From the NCBI RefSeq assembly GCF_040719145.1, contig NZ_JBFDUZ010000003.1, forward strand, positions 248,001 to 312,000: a DNA stretch of 64,000 nucleotides, written 5' to 3'. The notes beneath the pieces are model-generated. The model ran no database searches. It was not told the origin of the DNA and saw nothing but the letters and a program-made list of their open reading frames with translations. The translations under genes were made by a program, and so were the position numbers. This stretch comes from Paenibacillus sp. JQZ6Y-1. Lineage in GTDB: Bacteria; Bacillota; Bacilli; Paenibacillales; Paenibacillaceae. Below are positions 25,667-35,146 of this stretch, one piece after another. The number at the start of each line of letters is the position of its first letter. Position 1 is the first letter of the stretch.

Positions 25667-26775
25667 GACGAACAAATACATCTTCAACCGAATGGGAGAA
25701 AAAGTTAACTCTCGCATTACAGCACAAAGCCGCTCATATCGCCGTACCGAATGAGCTGACTACACAAGTGGAGCATCTTTTTGAAAAGCATGTTGCATGT
25801 ATAGATGAACCGACACAACAAAACCTGCATACCGTATCCACCTCTACCTCTGATCGCCAGCGTACGGTGTATCGGGTGATGCAGCGGGTCAAACATCACT
25901 TTCGGTGGCGTGCAGCCGCTGTATTACTAACCATGATGATCGTACTCAGTGGCGGCGCCTATGCGTCCAATATGGTCTACTCCATCATGTCCGGTCAGAT
26001 GATGATTACGTTGAATAGTCAAACTAGCCACAGTATAACATCGGAACAGACTCTCCAATATCGCAACATGACTACTACCATACTGGCACAACTCCAACCC
26101 GGTCAGCGTGCGTATGTATATAGCAACCTGCTTCCACAGTTAGGATTTGACTCTGTCGTTATACTGACCAAGCCTAACGAGTACGATTCGATTGCTCATT
26201 TGCAACAGGCTTTACAGCCAACAGCATCTGGATTTCCGAAGCCGCAGTATATACCATCTCAGTATCAATTTGCATATGGAACAGATACGAGCTGGATTGA
26301 AAATAATAGCCTCTATGGCGGCGAATCCAAAATACGTTTAGTTCGCGGTTTGCTACAAAATAAACTTACACATCCGACTGCAAACTATGCTTGGATGCCC
26401 GTACCACCTGCCGATGCAGAGACGATCACCCAACCCGACCTGTTACCCAGATTGATCTATACTTCTTCCAACGGACATACGCTTAGTATGTCGTTTAGCA
26501 AGCTGGATCAAGTAGCCCATGATACACTCGATTTGAATATGCCGCAGCAGGCTAACACCTCTATCGTTCCATCCAGTAAAGGCAAAATGATCTATACGTC
26601 TACCGACCATTCGTATATGGAAGGTATAGCTCAATCGGGATGGTCTACCATTCAGACGCTAAATTGGAGTGAGCATAGCACAAAACATGATACCTCGTGG
26701 TTGATCAGCCTATCCAGCGATGATCCTGCTCTATCCCAAGCAGACATGATTCGAATCGCTGAACAAATACAATAG
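25663..26775 (+). CDS. Probable membrane-bound anti-sigma factor
   Basis: A 370-residue protein: a cytoplasmic N-terminal part of about 80 residues, one membrane segment at about 83-101, and a large outside domain of about 265 residues with no similarity I recognise. It is translationally coupled to the ECF sigma gene (ATGA overlap; AAGGAG site inside the sigma gene), which supports an anti-sigma role. The N-terminal part lacks an obvious HxxxCxxC zinc motif, so it is not a classical ZAS-type anti-sigma factor. The outside domain is the likely sensor. The assignment rests mainly on position and topology. Confidence 0.72.
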   Translation: MRRTNTSSTEWEKKLTLALQHKAAHIAVPNELTTQVEHLFEKHVACIDEPTQQNLHTVSTSTSDRQRTVYRVMQRVKHHFRWRAAAVLLTMMIVLSGGAYASNMVYSIMSGQMMITLNSQTSHSITSEQTLQYRNMTTTILAQLQPGQRAYVYSNLLPQLGFDSVVILTKPNEYDSIAHLQQALQPTASGFPKPQYIPSQYQFAYGTDTSWIENNSLYGGESKIRLVRGLLQNKLTHPTANYAWMPVPPADAETITQPDLLPRLIYTSSNGHTLSMSFSKLDQVAHDTLDLNMPQQANTSIVPSSKGKMIYTSTDHSYMEGIAQSGWSTIQTLNWSEHSTKHDTSWLISLSSDDPALSQADMIRIAEQIQ

Positions 26776-26783
26776 CAGTATAA

Positions 26784-26820
26784 AAAGCAGGTCCCGCCGA
26801 ATACGATGGGACCTGCTCTT
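26784..26820. terminator. Terminator after sigma/anti-sigma operon
   Basis: AAGCAGGTCCC pairs with GGGACCTGCTT. It also lies after the minus-strand oxidoreductase gene, so it serves both converging units. Confidence 0.78.
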
Positions 26821-26833
26821 GTTCGATGAGAAC

Positions 26834-27832
26834 TTATTGCTCAGACGGATATTTCAATCCCCACTGACTGCGCACTTCGTCCAGTATGCGCATGATCGAC
26901 AACGATTCTTCCAGCGGCATAATATCACTTTCCAGCTGACCTTCCAAAATGAGACGACCCGCTTCCTCTGCTTCAAAGGCATAGCCTTCACATTCGCGTT
27001 CATCGTTCATATGTTCTACTTCTTCGCCGTTTATATACAAGTATGCTTCGCGGCTGAAGAGGAATTGCGGGATGCGGATATAGCCTTCCGTACCGTGAAT
27101 ATACGCTTCATTCGGGAATAGAAAATTAATCGCACCATTCAAACTAGCAGCGCGCCCACCCTCATAATTTAGCAGGATCGAAAATTGCTCATCTACATCG
27201 GTTTGCCCAATATATGAGGTGCTATGAATCTTCTCCGGCTTGGCACCTAACACCATCGAAGCAAACGATACTGGATAAATGCCGGTATCAAGCAGCGCCC
27301 CGCCACCCAACTCCTTATTCAGCAAACGATGCTCTGGATCACCATTAAAGCGGAATCCAAAATCTGCCTTAACCAGTCGTACTTCACCGATCTTGCCATC
27401 CTGAATCCATTCACGCACTTGGCGCAGCGGTGGCAGGAAGCGCGTCCACATGCCTTCCATCAGGAACAGCTTTTTCTCACGGGCAAGTTGAATCGCTTCT
27501 TCCAGTTCGCTCGCATTCATCATAAACGGCTTTTCGCACAGTACATGCTTGCCAGCATGTAGCGCGTCGAGCACATTTTGCTTATGTAATGGATGCGGCG
27601 TACCGACGTAGATCGCATCGACCTTCTCGTCCTGCAATAACTTCTCATAGCTATCGTATCCAACCGTCATATTGTATTTGCGTACAAATGCATCCGCGCT
27701 TTCTTGACTACGGGAACTGGCAGCATACGCCACTCCGTTATTCGTAAACGGCAGATCGCCGACAAATTTATTGGAAATGCCACCGGTGCCGATGATTCCC
27801 CAATTGATTTTGCGTTCACTGGCTTGAGACAT
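26834..27832 (-). CDS. Gfo/Idh/MocA family oxidoreductase
   Basis: A 332-residue NAD(P)-dependent sugar-type dehydrogenase. The Rossmann motif GIIGTGGIS is at about 12-20, the conserved CEKPF lysine motif near 100, and the middle segment GGGALLDTGIYPV carries the catalytic-region D and Y in place of the usual GGG...DxGxH. This matches the trans-dihydrodiol/D-xylose dehydrogenase-like branch. GTGGGGG lies 7 bases before ATG 27832. Substrate is unknown. It is transcribed alone; the GH4 gene starts well upstream. Confidence 0.88.
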   Translation of the reverse strand: MSQASERKINWGIIGTGGISNKFVGDLPFTNNGVAYAASSRSQESADAFVRKYNMTVGYDSYEKLLQDEKVDAIYVGTPHPLHKQNVLDALHAGKHVLCEKPFMMNASELEEAIQLAREKKLFLMEGMWTRFLPPLRQVREWIQDGKIGEVRLVKADFGFRFNGDPEHRLLNKELGGGALLDTGIYPVSFASMVLGAKPEKIHSTSYIGQTDVDEQFSILLNYEGGRAASLNGAINFLFPNEAYIHGTEGYIRIPQFLFSREAYLYINGEEVEHMNDERECEGYAFEAEEAGRLILEGQLESDIMPLEESLSIMRILDEVRSQWGLKYPSEQ

Positions 27833-27999
27833 GAAATAACCCCCACTTCGATAATATGATTTGCGGCATAGTGCTGCTAGTTCTATATTTCACCATTACC
27901 ACCTTCCTTTAAGCGTAAAAGGTTTGGACGGTGACGTATAGCAATATCCTGATCGTTTGTATCATATATTTGCGCTCATGTTACAGAGGATTGCAAAAT

Positions 28000-28046
28000 A
28001 GCGAAAAGAGCAGCCAGAGATCGTTGATCTCACTGCTCTTTTCGCT
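28000..28046 (-). terminator. Hairpin downstream of GH4 gene
   Basis: AGCGAAAAGAGCAG pairs with CTGCTCTTTTCGCT, 14 bp, with an inner AGATC/GATCT pairing. The remaining 27833-28189 gap shows no gene. Confidence 0.7.
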
Positions 28047-28189
28047 ACATGATGTGGCTTATACCGACTCTATTGTTAGCCTTGTTCTTCTCATGCTTAC
28101 CTTACGTAGTTCCGTACGAATTGCTGGATAGATTGCTGTACAGATGAACAACCATATCTCCATAGTTATTGCGATACGAACTGCTAAGC

Positions 28190-29695
28190 TTACTGTTGTA
28201 CCTTTTCCCGATCCTTACCTTTATCTGCTTCACCTGCGTTGCGGTTGGCAGCATCGCGGTCCTGCTGCATCTCGGCGACGGTTTTGACTTTGAGACGGGC
28301 TGCACCAGTGTAGTCTTGAGTCGGTAGCAGATTGCCGTTATTCAAACGCTGCTTGGCGGATGATATTGCTTCGCCATATTGCGGCAACCATGCTTCGCCT
28401 GCGACCAGCATTTCGTCGACCATTTGCCAAATTTCCGGTGGATTGCAGACCGCCCCGATCAGCGGGTCCATCATAAACGCCTGACGCAGCAGCTTATCGT
28501 CGCCATGTACAGCGGCTTCCACCGCTAAGCGCTGCACGGAAATACTCACATTGCACACAGCTGCTGGACCGAGTGGCAAATCCCCGACATGCGGCATAGA
28601 AATGCCATTGCGATCTACATAACCGGGCGCTTCGATCACGGCATCATTCGGCAGATTGGAGATTACGCCGTTGTTGATCATATTAAAATGACCACGGTAC
28701 ACACGTCCCGTTTCCAGTGCTTCGATAATATACGAACCGTGTTCCTCGCTCCGTTCCTCCGCTGCAAAACGCTTCGGCTCCTCCTGCATCCAGTTCGGAA
28801 AGTCCGTTTCAAACCAGTTCCGCCCTTCAGTACAGACACGCAGATAACCGCCAGTCTCGCCGTTAATCCAGCTGTTCAGATCAATCCAATCCCCGATCTC
28901 CTGCGCACGCTTCCGATACCAAGGCACATATTCGCTCAAATGACCATTCGATTCGGTGCTGTAATATCCAAATCGCCGCAGCATGTCGATACGAACCTTT
29001 TCCGTGCGGCTGTATTCCTCATGCCGCTCAAATGCTTCCAGCAATCCAGCCGTCAGATCGCGCCCTTCATGACTCGCACGAATATACCACGTCTGGTGAT
29101 TGATGCCCGCACAGACGATATCGACATCCTTTTTGTCCAATCCGTACACTTCGGCAATCTGATGATGCCCATGCTGTACGCCGTGACAGAGACCAACCGT
29201 TTTAACACCGCCATACGTGTTGCACGCCCACGTCAGCATCGCCATCGGGTTAGAATAATTCAGCAGCAGCACATGATCGTCCGCCACCTCACGAATATCA
29301 CGGCAAATGTTCAACATCTCAGCAATGCCACGCTGACCGTACATAATACCGCCCGCGCATAACGTATCGCCAACGCACTGATCCACGCCATATTTGAGTG
29401 GAATATCTACATCGGTCGCGAATGCTTCCAGTCCGCCGACTCGAATCGTACAAATGACGTACTTCGCATCCTTCAACGCTTCCCGGCGGTCGGTGGTTGA
29501 TTGGATACGGATATTCAACCCGTTGCCGTCGATGTCGCGCTGGCACAAGCGCGTCACCATATCCAAATTGTGCTCGTTAATATCTGTAAACGCCAGTTCA
29601 ATATTCGTAAATTCCGGCACTGCCAGCAGATCGCGCAGCAGCCCACGCGTGAATCCGATACTACCTGCTCCTACAAACGCTACTTTCAAAGACAT
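28190..29695 (-). CDS. GH4 glycosidase, alpha-galactosidase (MelA)-like
   Basis: A 501-residue NAD- and metal-dependent glycosidase. It has the N-terminal Rossmann motif GAGSIGFTRG, then DTLCAGGIMYG, NYSNPMAMLTWA, and the metal-ligand segments GLCHGVQ (Cys and His) and AGINHQTWY; these match MelA-type alpha-galactosidases from memory. Unlike 6-phospho-glycosidases of the family, no phosphate-binding signature was noticed, so it probably acts on free sugars after uptake. The last 30 or so residues are charged and look like an extension. GGAGGG precedes ATG 29695. An AraC gene lies 137 bases upstream on the same strand and a cre-like site sits between, so induction plus catabolite repression is likely. 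Confidence 0.85.
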   Translation of the reverse strand: MSLKVAFVGAGSIGFTRGLLRDLLAVPEFTNIELAFTDINEHNLDMVTRLCQRDIDGNGLNIRIQSTTDRREALKDAKYVICTIRVGGLEAFATDVDIPLKYGVDQCVGDTLCAGGIMYGQRGIAEMLNICRDIREVADDHVLLLNYSNPMAMLTWACNTYGGVKTVGLCHGVQHGHHQIAEVYGLDKKDVDIVCAGINHQTWYIRASHEGRDLTAGLLEAFERHEEYSRTEKVRIDMLRRFGYYSTESNGHLSEYVPWYRKRAQEIGDWIDLNSWINGETGGYLRVCTEGRNWFETDFPNWMQEEPKRFAAEERSEEHGSYIIEALETGRVYRGHFNMINNGVISNLPNDAVIEAPGYVDRNGISMPHVGDLPLGPAAVCNVSISVQRLAVEAAVHGDDKLLRQAFMMDPLIGAVCNPPEIWQMVDEMLVAGEAWLPQYGEAISSAKQRLNNGNLLPTQDYTGAARLKVKTVAEMQQDRDAANRNAGEADKGKDREKVQQ

Positions 29696-29746
29696 AGTAC
29701 AATCCCTCCATCTATTATGATGAATTCATTGTAAAATGCCTTATGA

Positions 29747-29760
29747 AGTAAGCGTTATCA
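29747..29760. promoter_or_regulatory. Candidate CcpA site (cre) before GH4 gene
   Basis: AGTAAGCGTTATCA matches the cre pattern TGWAARCGYTWNCW at 13 of 14 positions. It is 52-65 bases upstream of the GH4 start codon, a common place for repression by CcpA. Confidence 0.5.
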
Positions 29761-29832
29761 ATATCGTGACTCTTTCCACAATGACCTGTCCAAAATCCTA
29801 ACCTTACTCTATTTTAACTATTTGCTATCCAC

Positions 29833-30816
29833 TTAATCCTCTATTGATTCATGCTCTGTACCCATGTCTCGCTCCTGTCTCCTTGTATCCCCTTGCTTGT
29901 CCATCTGTTCTTGATATTCGCGAACAAACCGTTCGGATTGCATCCGATAATCGGCAGGCGTGCGACCAGTATACTTTTTGAATAGCAGATGAAAATACGG
30001 TCGGCTGGCAATGCCCACATAATCGGCAATCTCGGCAATAGGAATATCGGTCTGACGGAGCAGCATCTTCGCTTTGTCCATACGTAATGTATTCAAATAA
30101 TCGGTCGGCGTATGGTGCATATGCTTTTTGAAGATACGATGCAAATAGCTTGGATGCACATTCACCGAAGCGGCAATCTGCTCCATACGGATACTGCGGT
30201 CGTAGTTCTGGCGCATAAACTGGATACTTTGGCGTACATACCATTCACTCTGCGACGTTTGCTCCTGCCGATGCTCCTGTGACAGCCGTGCAATACGTAC
30301 CAGCATTTGCGCAAACAGTAAATCGCCCAGCATAGAACCTTCTCGCTGCTGATCAAGCTCCAGCACAAGCGACTTGAGCGTATAATATACATCCTCTGGG
30401 TCGGATAGGATCATATAGGGCTGAGGGGTACGGATCAGCTCTGCCAGTTCTTTTTCCTGACAAATCAGTTGATGTAAGATGGATGTCGTGGATGGACAGC
30501 TTTGCAAGCCAAATTCCAGATTGAGCATCCGACATGGAGTATCGCCAACGATCAGGCGATGTGGTATATCGGCATCAATCACGATATATTGCCCCTTTTG
30601 CAAATGGACAGTAACTTCCTTGGATGGAGATGTGATTAGATCGATACGGCACGAGCCGGAGATCATGTACATAATCTCGGTGGAATGATGGTGATGATAT
30701 TCCATTTCATATTGCTGCCATTGCTTGTAGTAATACGCATAATGTTGCGGTCGATAGCCAGATTCGGCGATATGAGTATGGTAAAGGCTAGCCAATAAGG
30801 GGGGTCTAGCATTCAT
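29833..30816 (-). CDS. AraC family transcription regulator
   Basis: A 327-residue regulator: an N-terminal cupin-type sensor (about 20-140, with HHHHSTEIMYMISG) and a C-terminal double helix-turn-helix (about 190-290), with MEQIAASVNVHPSYLHRIFKK followed by IAEIADYVGIASRPYFHLLFKKYTGRTPADYR. Poly-His before the strand is typical of metal/sugar cupin pockets. It lies directly upstream of the GH4 glycosidase gene on the same strand and is the likely activator of it. The Gln/Glu-rich C-terminal tail is longer than usual. Confidence 0.9.
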   Translation of the reverse strand: MNARPPLLASLYHTHIAESGYRPQHYAYYYKQWQQYEMEYHHHHSTEIMYMISGSCRIDLITSPSKEVTVHLQKGQYIVIDADIPHRLIVGDTPCRMLNLEFGLQSCPSTTSILHQLICQEKELAELIRTPQPYMILSDPEDVYYTLKSLVLELDQQREGSMLGDLLFAQMLVRIARLSQEHRQEQTSQSEWYVRQSIQFMRQNYDRSIRMEQIAASVNVHPSYLHRIFKKHMHHTPTDYLNTLRMDKAKMLLRQTDIPIAEIADYVGIASRPYFHLLFKKYTGRTPADYRMQSERFVREYQEQMDKQGDTRRQERDMGTEHESIED

Positions 30817-30961
30817 AGTGGATCACCTGCCTAATTGCGATATGATACTCTATTGCAACCTTACCTCATGCACACGGTCTGCAACAAGCATAGGATTGGC
30901 AATATTGCATGCTGTTCTATTGGAGTACCTCTTCCTTTCTTCTTATGTATAGGCATAGAAA

Positions 30962-30998
30962 AAGCTTCGCCATTATCGCATAATTGCTGGCGAAGCTT
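30962..30998 (-). terminator. Hairpin terminator after malic enzyme region
   Basis: AAGCTTCGCCA pairs with TGGCGAAGCTT, 11 bp, with an A-run at 30958-30963 that gives a T-run on the minus strand. It lies downstream of the malic enzyme gene. Confidence 0.65.
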
Positions 30999-31108
30999 GT
31001 TGTTTGAAATGGAGAAATGCAAATAGAATGCGCAATCCTGTCACGATTATCAATCAACTCATCCGATAACGGATAGATTCATAAAACACTAATGCCATAG
31101 GTATGAGA

Positions 31109-32515
31109 TCAACGGAACTCTGGTGGTGTACGACGTGCTACACCAGTCTCAATCGCTGCTTGAATGACGCCACGACGGACTTCCTGCACTACCTGCTCGT
31201 TGAATACACCCGGAATGATGTACAGCTCGTTCAGCTCATCTTCCTTGACGACGGAAGCGATGGCACGTGCGGCAGCGACCTTCATTTCCTCATTAATGAC
31301 ACTCGCACGGCAATCCAATGCTCCACGGAAAATGCCGGGGAAGCACAGTACATTGTTGATCTGATTCGGATAATCGCTACGCCCGGTTGCCATCACACGT
31401 ACATGGCGTTCCGCCACTTCGGGATCAATCTCAGGATCGGGATTCGCCATCGCGAATACGATGCGATCATCTGCCATCGTATGCAGATGATCCACTGTCA
31501 GCAGACCCGGACGAGATACACCGACAAATACATCGGCGCCCTGAATCACATCGCTCAGACTGCCTTTTTCCAATTGCGGGTTACTATTGTTCGCGATCCA
31601 GTTCCACATCTCATGCGGATATTCTTCATCGCGTACCAATGCACCACATTTATCGACAGCGATCAGGTTCTTGGCACCCGCGGAGAGCAGCATTTTGACG
31701 CAAGCCGCTCCGGCAGCTCCGATACCGAGCACGACAATCTTCGCTGTTTCCAGCGATTTTCCAACGATGCGTAGCGAATTGAGCAGCCCGGCAAGCACAA
31801 CGACTGCCGTACCATGCTGATCATCGTGGAATACGGGAATATCCAGCTCCTCGGTCAATCGGCGTTCAATCTCAAAACAACGCGGCGAACTGATGTCCTC
31901 CAGATTGATACCACCAAATCCCGGAGCCAGCCATTTGATCGCTTGAATAATCTCTTCCGTATCTGTCGTATCTAGGCAGATTGGGAAGGCATCGACTTCG
32001 CCGAATTGCTTGAACAGCATTGCCTTACCTTCCATCACCGGCATGGCGGCTTCTGGACCAATATCGCCCAGTCCGAGCACTGCCGTACCATCGGAAACGA
32101 CTGCGATCATATTGCGCTTGACGGTCAGTGAGAATGCCTTTTGCCGATCTTCGTGAATCGCCATACACACCTTGGCTACGCCCGGTGTATACACATGGGA
32201 CAAGTCCTCCCGGTTTTTGACCGGAGACTTGGGCTGCACTTCAATCTTGCCGCCCAGATGCGCTAGAAAGGTACGGTCGGATACGTTCACCACTTTGACT
32301 CCCGGCAGTGCACCAACGGATTTCAGCATGCTTTCGCGCACATTTTCCGGCAAATTGATCGTTAAGTCGCGCGTGGTGCTCTCTGGGCTGGCATGAATGA
32401 CGTCAATCGCCACTACATCGCCGCCAGCCTCGCCAATCGCTCCCGCCACATCGCCGAAACTTACCTGTTTCTTATCCATCTGCAAACGCATAATCATGCT
32501 CGTTCCAAGAGCCAT
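31109..32515 (-). CDS. NAD(P)-dependent malic enzyme with N-terminal ACT domain
   Basis: A 468-residue enzyme that oxidatively decarboxylates malate to pyruvate. Residues about 8-85 form an ACT regulatory domain. The catalytic part has the YTPGVAKVC motif, [17 protein letters not shown] for metal binding, and [10 protein letters not shown]. The nucleotide-binding motif GIGAAGAA is near 270-278. The short bacterial malic enzyme plus ACT arrangement is the same as Bacillus YtsJ/MalS-type proteins. AGGAGGTATAACG precedes ATG 32515. A cre-like sequence overlaps the promoter region at 32697-32710. Confidence 0.93.
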   Translation of the reverse strand: MALGTSMIMRLQMDKKQVSFGDVAGAIGEAGGDVVAIDVIHASPESTTRDLTINLPENVRESMLKSVGALPGVKVVNVSDRTFLAHLGGKIEVQPKSPVKNREDLSHVYTPGVAKVCMAIHEDRQKAFSLTVKRNMIAVVSDGTAVLGLGDIGPEAAMPVMEGKAMLFKQFGEVDAFPICLDTTDTEEIIQAIKWLAPGFGGINLEDISSPRCFEIERRLTEELDIPVFHDDQHGTAVVVLAGLLNSLRIVGKSLETAKIVVLGIGAAGAACVKMLLSAGAKNLIAVDKCGALVRDEEYPHEMWNWIANNSNPQLEKGSLSDVIQGADVFVGVSRPGLLTVDHLHTMADDRIVFAMANPDPEIDPEVAERHVRVMATGRSDYPNQINNVLCFPGIFRGALDCRASVINEEMKVAAARAIASVVKEDELNELYIIPGVFNEQVVQEVRRGVIQAAIETGVARRTPPEFR

Positions 32516-32692
32516 CGTTATACCTCCTGCAAAATACGATTTTGGGTATGGTCCATAGACGCTAGTTGGAGATTATCCCCTGCATCCATTGCCATTGTAC
32601 TGCTGTCTATCCGGCTTGCGCCCGCTATACAAATGGCATCCATCGGTAGTTCAAATGATCCTATGTAAGCGGCATGTTCTTCCATCCGCTTC

Positions 32693-32710
32693 ATTATAAT
32701 AACGCTTACA
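32693..32710 (-). promoter_or_regulatory. -10 box plus candidate cre site before malic enzyme
   Basis: On the minus strand TGTAAGCGTTATTA (32697-32710) matches 13 of 14 cre positions and runs into a perfect TATAAT (32693-32698). The -35 is poor. This position would allow CcpA to block initiation. The gene starts 178 bases downstream. Confidence 0.45.
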
Positions 32711-32851
32711 TTGGAAGACGGACTTAATTATAACATAGTTTACGACGAAATAAACGCAGTCCGACGCTCGGAAATGAGAAGCCGTTTATCATTTTCGATA
32801 CGCCGGTTGGATGTTCGTCATTCGCTATTCCCACTCATGGATCGTTATGCT

Positions 32852-33742
32852 TCAAGATTCCGCTGCTTGGCTATCCTGCTGAACCCATTCTTTTACATAT
32901 TCCAAAAATCGCCGCATCGCAGGCGAAGCTTTGGATAGCGATTGCACCGCCAGACCAAGTGAACGAACGCTACGCTCCTCCAGCTCTAGCATCCCCGCAT
33001 TGTGATCTCGCCCCTGTAACACCAGCTCTGGTAGAATGCTGATCCCCAGTCCATTCTCCACCATCGCGATAATCGCATAATCGTCGCCCAGTACAAAACG
33101 CACATTGGGCGTAATGCCCGTATGCTCTAGCACGCGCCGTACATCGTAATCCGAGCCTTCGCGTGGCATAATAAAATCCTCCTCTGTCAGCCGCGACAAT
33201 GGAAAATACTCTGCTTCACGTAGCGGATGATCCGGCGGTACAATGACCAGCATCCGATCCTGACGAAGCGGCAAAATATCGAATGTGCCACGTGCAGGCA
33301 ATGTCATGAATCCACAATCAATCTCACCGTTGGCAATCCACTCTTCAATCTCTTCATAATCGCCCTCGATCAATCGGAACGTAATCCCCGGATAATGACG
33401 CTGAAATTCCTTGATCATGCCCGGCAGCCAGTGCACAGATACACTCGTAAAGGTACCGATACGAATGACACCGGATGCCAGTCCATGAATAGAGGAGACG
33501 ACCTGCTTAAGCTGCTCATTCCAGTTCACTGCTTCGCGTATGGGAATCAAGACGCGTTCGCCATTCGCTGTCAGTCGCACACCGGAACGATCGCGCAGCA
33601 ATAATGGAAAGCCAAATTCCCGTTCCAGCCCATGAATGATATGACTGACCCCGGATTGTGTAAAGCCGAGCACCTCTGCTGCGCGTGTCAAACTGCCCAG
33701 CTCTACGACCTTGAGCAGCACCTCATATTTATGAATACTCAT
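32852..33742 (-). CDS. LysR family transcription regulator
   Basis: A 296-residue LysR protein. The N-terminal winged helix-turn-helix (about 2-60) contains LTRAAEVLGFTQSGVSHII; the periplasmic-binding-type effector domain follows (about 90-290), with the family-typical GxxSxxxxHWLPxMI start. It is transcribed away from the EamA transporter gene, 184 bases apart, and is the likely regulator of it. No effector can be inferred. Close family members (CynR/YwbI-like branch) often govern divergent exporters. Confidence 0.9.
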   Translation of the reverse strand: MSIHKYEVLLKVVELGSLTRAAEVLGFTQSGVSHIIHGLEREFGFPLLLRDRSGVRLTANGERVLIPIREAVNWNEQLKQVVSSIHGLASGVIRIGTFTSVSVHWLPGMIKEFQRHYPGITFRLIEGDYEEIEEWIANGEIDCGFMTLPARGTFDILPLRQDRMLVIVPPDHPLREAEYFPLSRLTEEDFIMPREGSDYDVRRVLEHTGITPNVRFVLGDDYAIIAMVENGLGISILPELVLQGRDHNAGMLELEERSVRSLGLAVQSLSKASPAMRRFLEYVKEWVQQDSQAAES

Positions 33743-33925
33743 TCTCTATCTGCCCCTTTAATATGCAAGAAATAAATCATTACTTTTTCTCATGTATTCC
33801 ATTACAAACATTCAATATACTTATATCTCTAACGCTACTATACTGATTTTATCAACGCGTTGCCAGCAGGAATCTTGCATCTGTGTGCAGCGTCTAAGAA
33901 ACAAATCATTAAAGGATGGATGGAC

Positions 33926-34834
33926 ATGAAACAATCGCGGGCCGACCTGCTGATCTTTATCGTTACCTTATGCTGGGGGTCCTCTTATTTATTTATGAAA
34001 ATGGGCATGGATTCGCTCAGCCCTTACAATCTGATTGCGCTGCGTTTTGGTTTTGCTTTTATCCTGACAGCGTTACTCTTTTTCCGCCAACTACGGCATC
34101 TGGACTGGCGCACGACCGGTTATGGGGCGCTGCTCGGATTATGTCTGTTTGGCGTATTTGCATGTATTATGTTCGGGTTGCAGACGACCTCAACGTCCAA
34201 TGCTGGTTTTCTCTTAAGTCTGACGGTGATTTTTGTACCGATTTTATACTGGGTTATCTTTCGGCGCAGACTGGCAGGGCGGCAGATTGCTGGTGTGCTG
34301 ATGGCATTGCTGGGCATCGGGCTACTGACCTTGAACGGACAGCTTAGCATCCATCCCGGCGATGCGCTGTGCATTCTAGCAGCGCTGTGCTATGCAGGTT
34401 ATATTCTAATGACCAGTGCAGCGGCACGTATTACGTCCAGTACGCTGAATTTGGGCATTATGCAGCTCGGATTCGCTGGCTTGTACGGACTGATCTTTTC
34501 CTTTGTATATGAAACGCCTAGCTTACCGCAGACAAGTGACGGCTGGATTGCTGTGCTAGCGCTCAGTGTGGTATGCAGTGCGTTTGGATTTGTCATACAG
34601 CCCATTGCCCAAAAATATACGACACCTACGCGCACAGGGCTGATCTTCGCGTTAGAGCCAGTATTTGCGGCACTGTTTGCCTTTTGGTTTGAGCACGAAA
34701 TGCTGTCGATCAAAGGATATATTGGTGCTGGATTGGTGCTTGCGGGTGTGGTGGTGTCGGAGTGGAAGCTGAAGATAAAAGCGACCAAACCGGTGATTGC
34801 ACCGCAGGAAGTGAAGAAGGTGTCGACCCTGTAA
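33926..34834 (+). CDS. EamA/DMT family transporter
   Basis: A 302-residue drug/metabolite transporter with ten hydrophobic helices in two EamA repeats (about 5-135 and 145-280). It carries the usual WGSSYLFMK motif in helix 1 and the late QPIAQKYTTPTRTGLIFALEPVFAALFA segment. ATG 33926 is chosen because AAAGGATGG lies 6 bases upstream. It is probably an exporter of amino acids or small metabolites, controlled by the divergent LysR gene. Confidence 0.9.
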   Translation: MKQSRADLLIFIVTLCWGSSYLFMKMGMDSLSPYNLIALRFGFAFILTALLFFRQLRHLDWRTTGYGALLGLCLFGVFACIMFGLQTTSTSNAGFLLSLTVIFVPILYWVIFRRRLAGRQIAGVLMALLGIGLLTLNGQLSIHPGDALCILAALCYAGYILMTSAAARITSSTLNLGIMQLGFAGLYGLIFSFVYETPSLPQTSDGWIAVLALSVVCSAFGFVIQPIAQKYTTPTRTGLIFALEPVFAALFAFWFEHEMLSIKGYIGAGLVLAGVVVSEWKLKIKATKPVIAPQEVKKVSTL

Positions 34835-34860
34835 GACTGATGAGTAGATAATTGACTGTA

Positions 34861-34937
34861 GTTTCTATCCATCATTGCAGGTTCTATCCATCATCGCAGT
34901 TTCTATTCGTTATAGTAGATTCTGCTCGCTGTTGTAG
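34861..34937. repeat. Four degenerate 19-20-bp tandem repeats
   Basis: Units at 34861, 34881, 34900 and 34919 each resemble KTTCTATCCRTYATYGYAG; the first two are nearly identical and the last two have diverged. Non-coding. Confidence 0.65.
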
Positions 34938-35042
34938 CAAAGCAGCTAATAGTTGTCTACACAGATCACTGTTCATTCATAGGTAGTGAAAAATGAGGGG
35001 AATAGAAACCTCTACGCACCCTCTACTTATATGTATAAAAAT

Positions 35043-35096
35043 CATCCAGCCGCTAGATTCCCCACTCCGTAGAGGAAGGAATCCAGCGGCTGGATG
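35043..35096. terminator. Strong hairpin between EamA and flavin oxidoreductase genes
   Basis: CATCCAGCCGCTAGATTCC pairs with GGAATC-CAGCGGCTGGATG with one bulge. It serves both converging genes; there is no long T-run. Confidence 0.7.
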
Positions 35097-35146
35097 CGTT
35101 GTAGCACATACATTCATATTGCTTATCTATCACTCTGGATCATACA

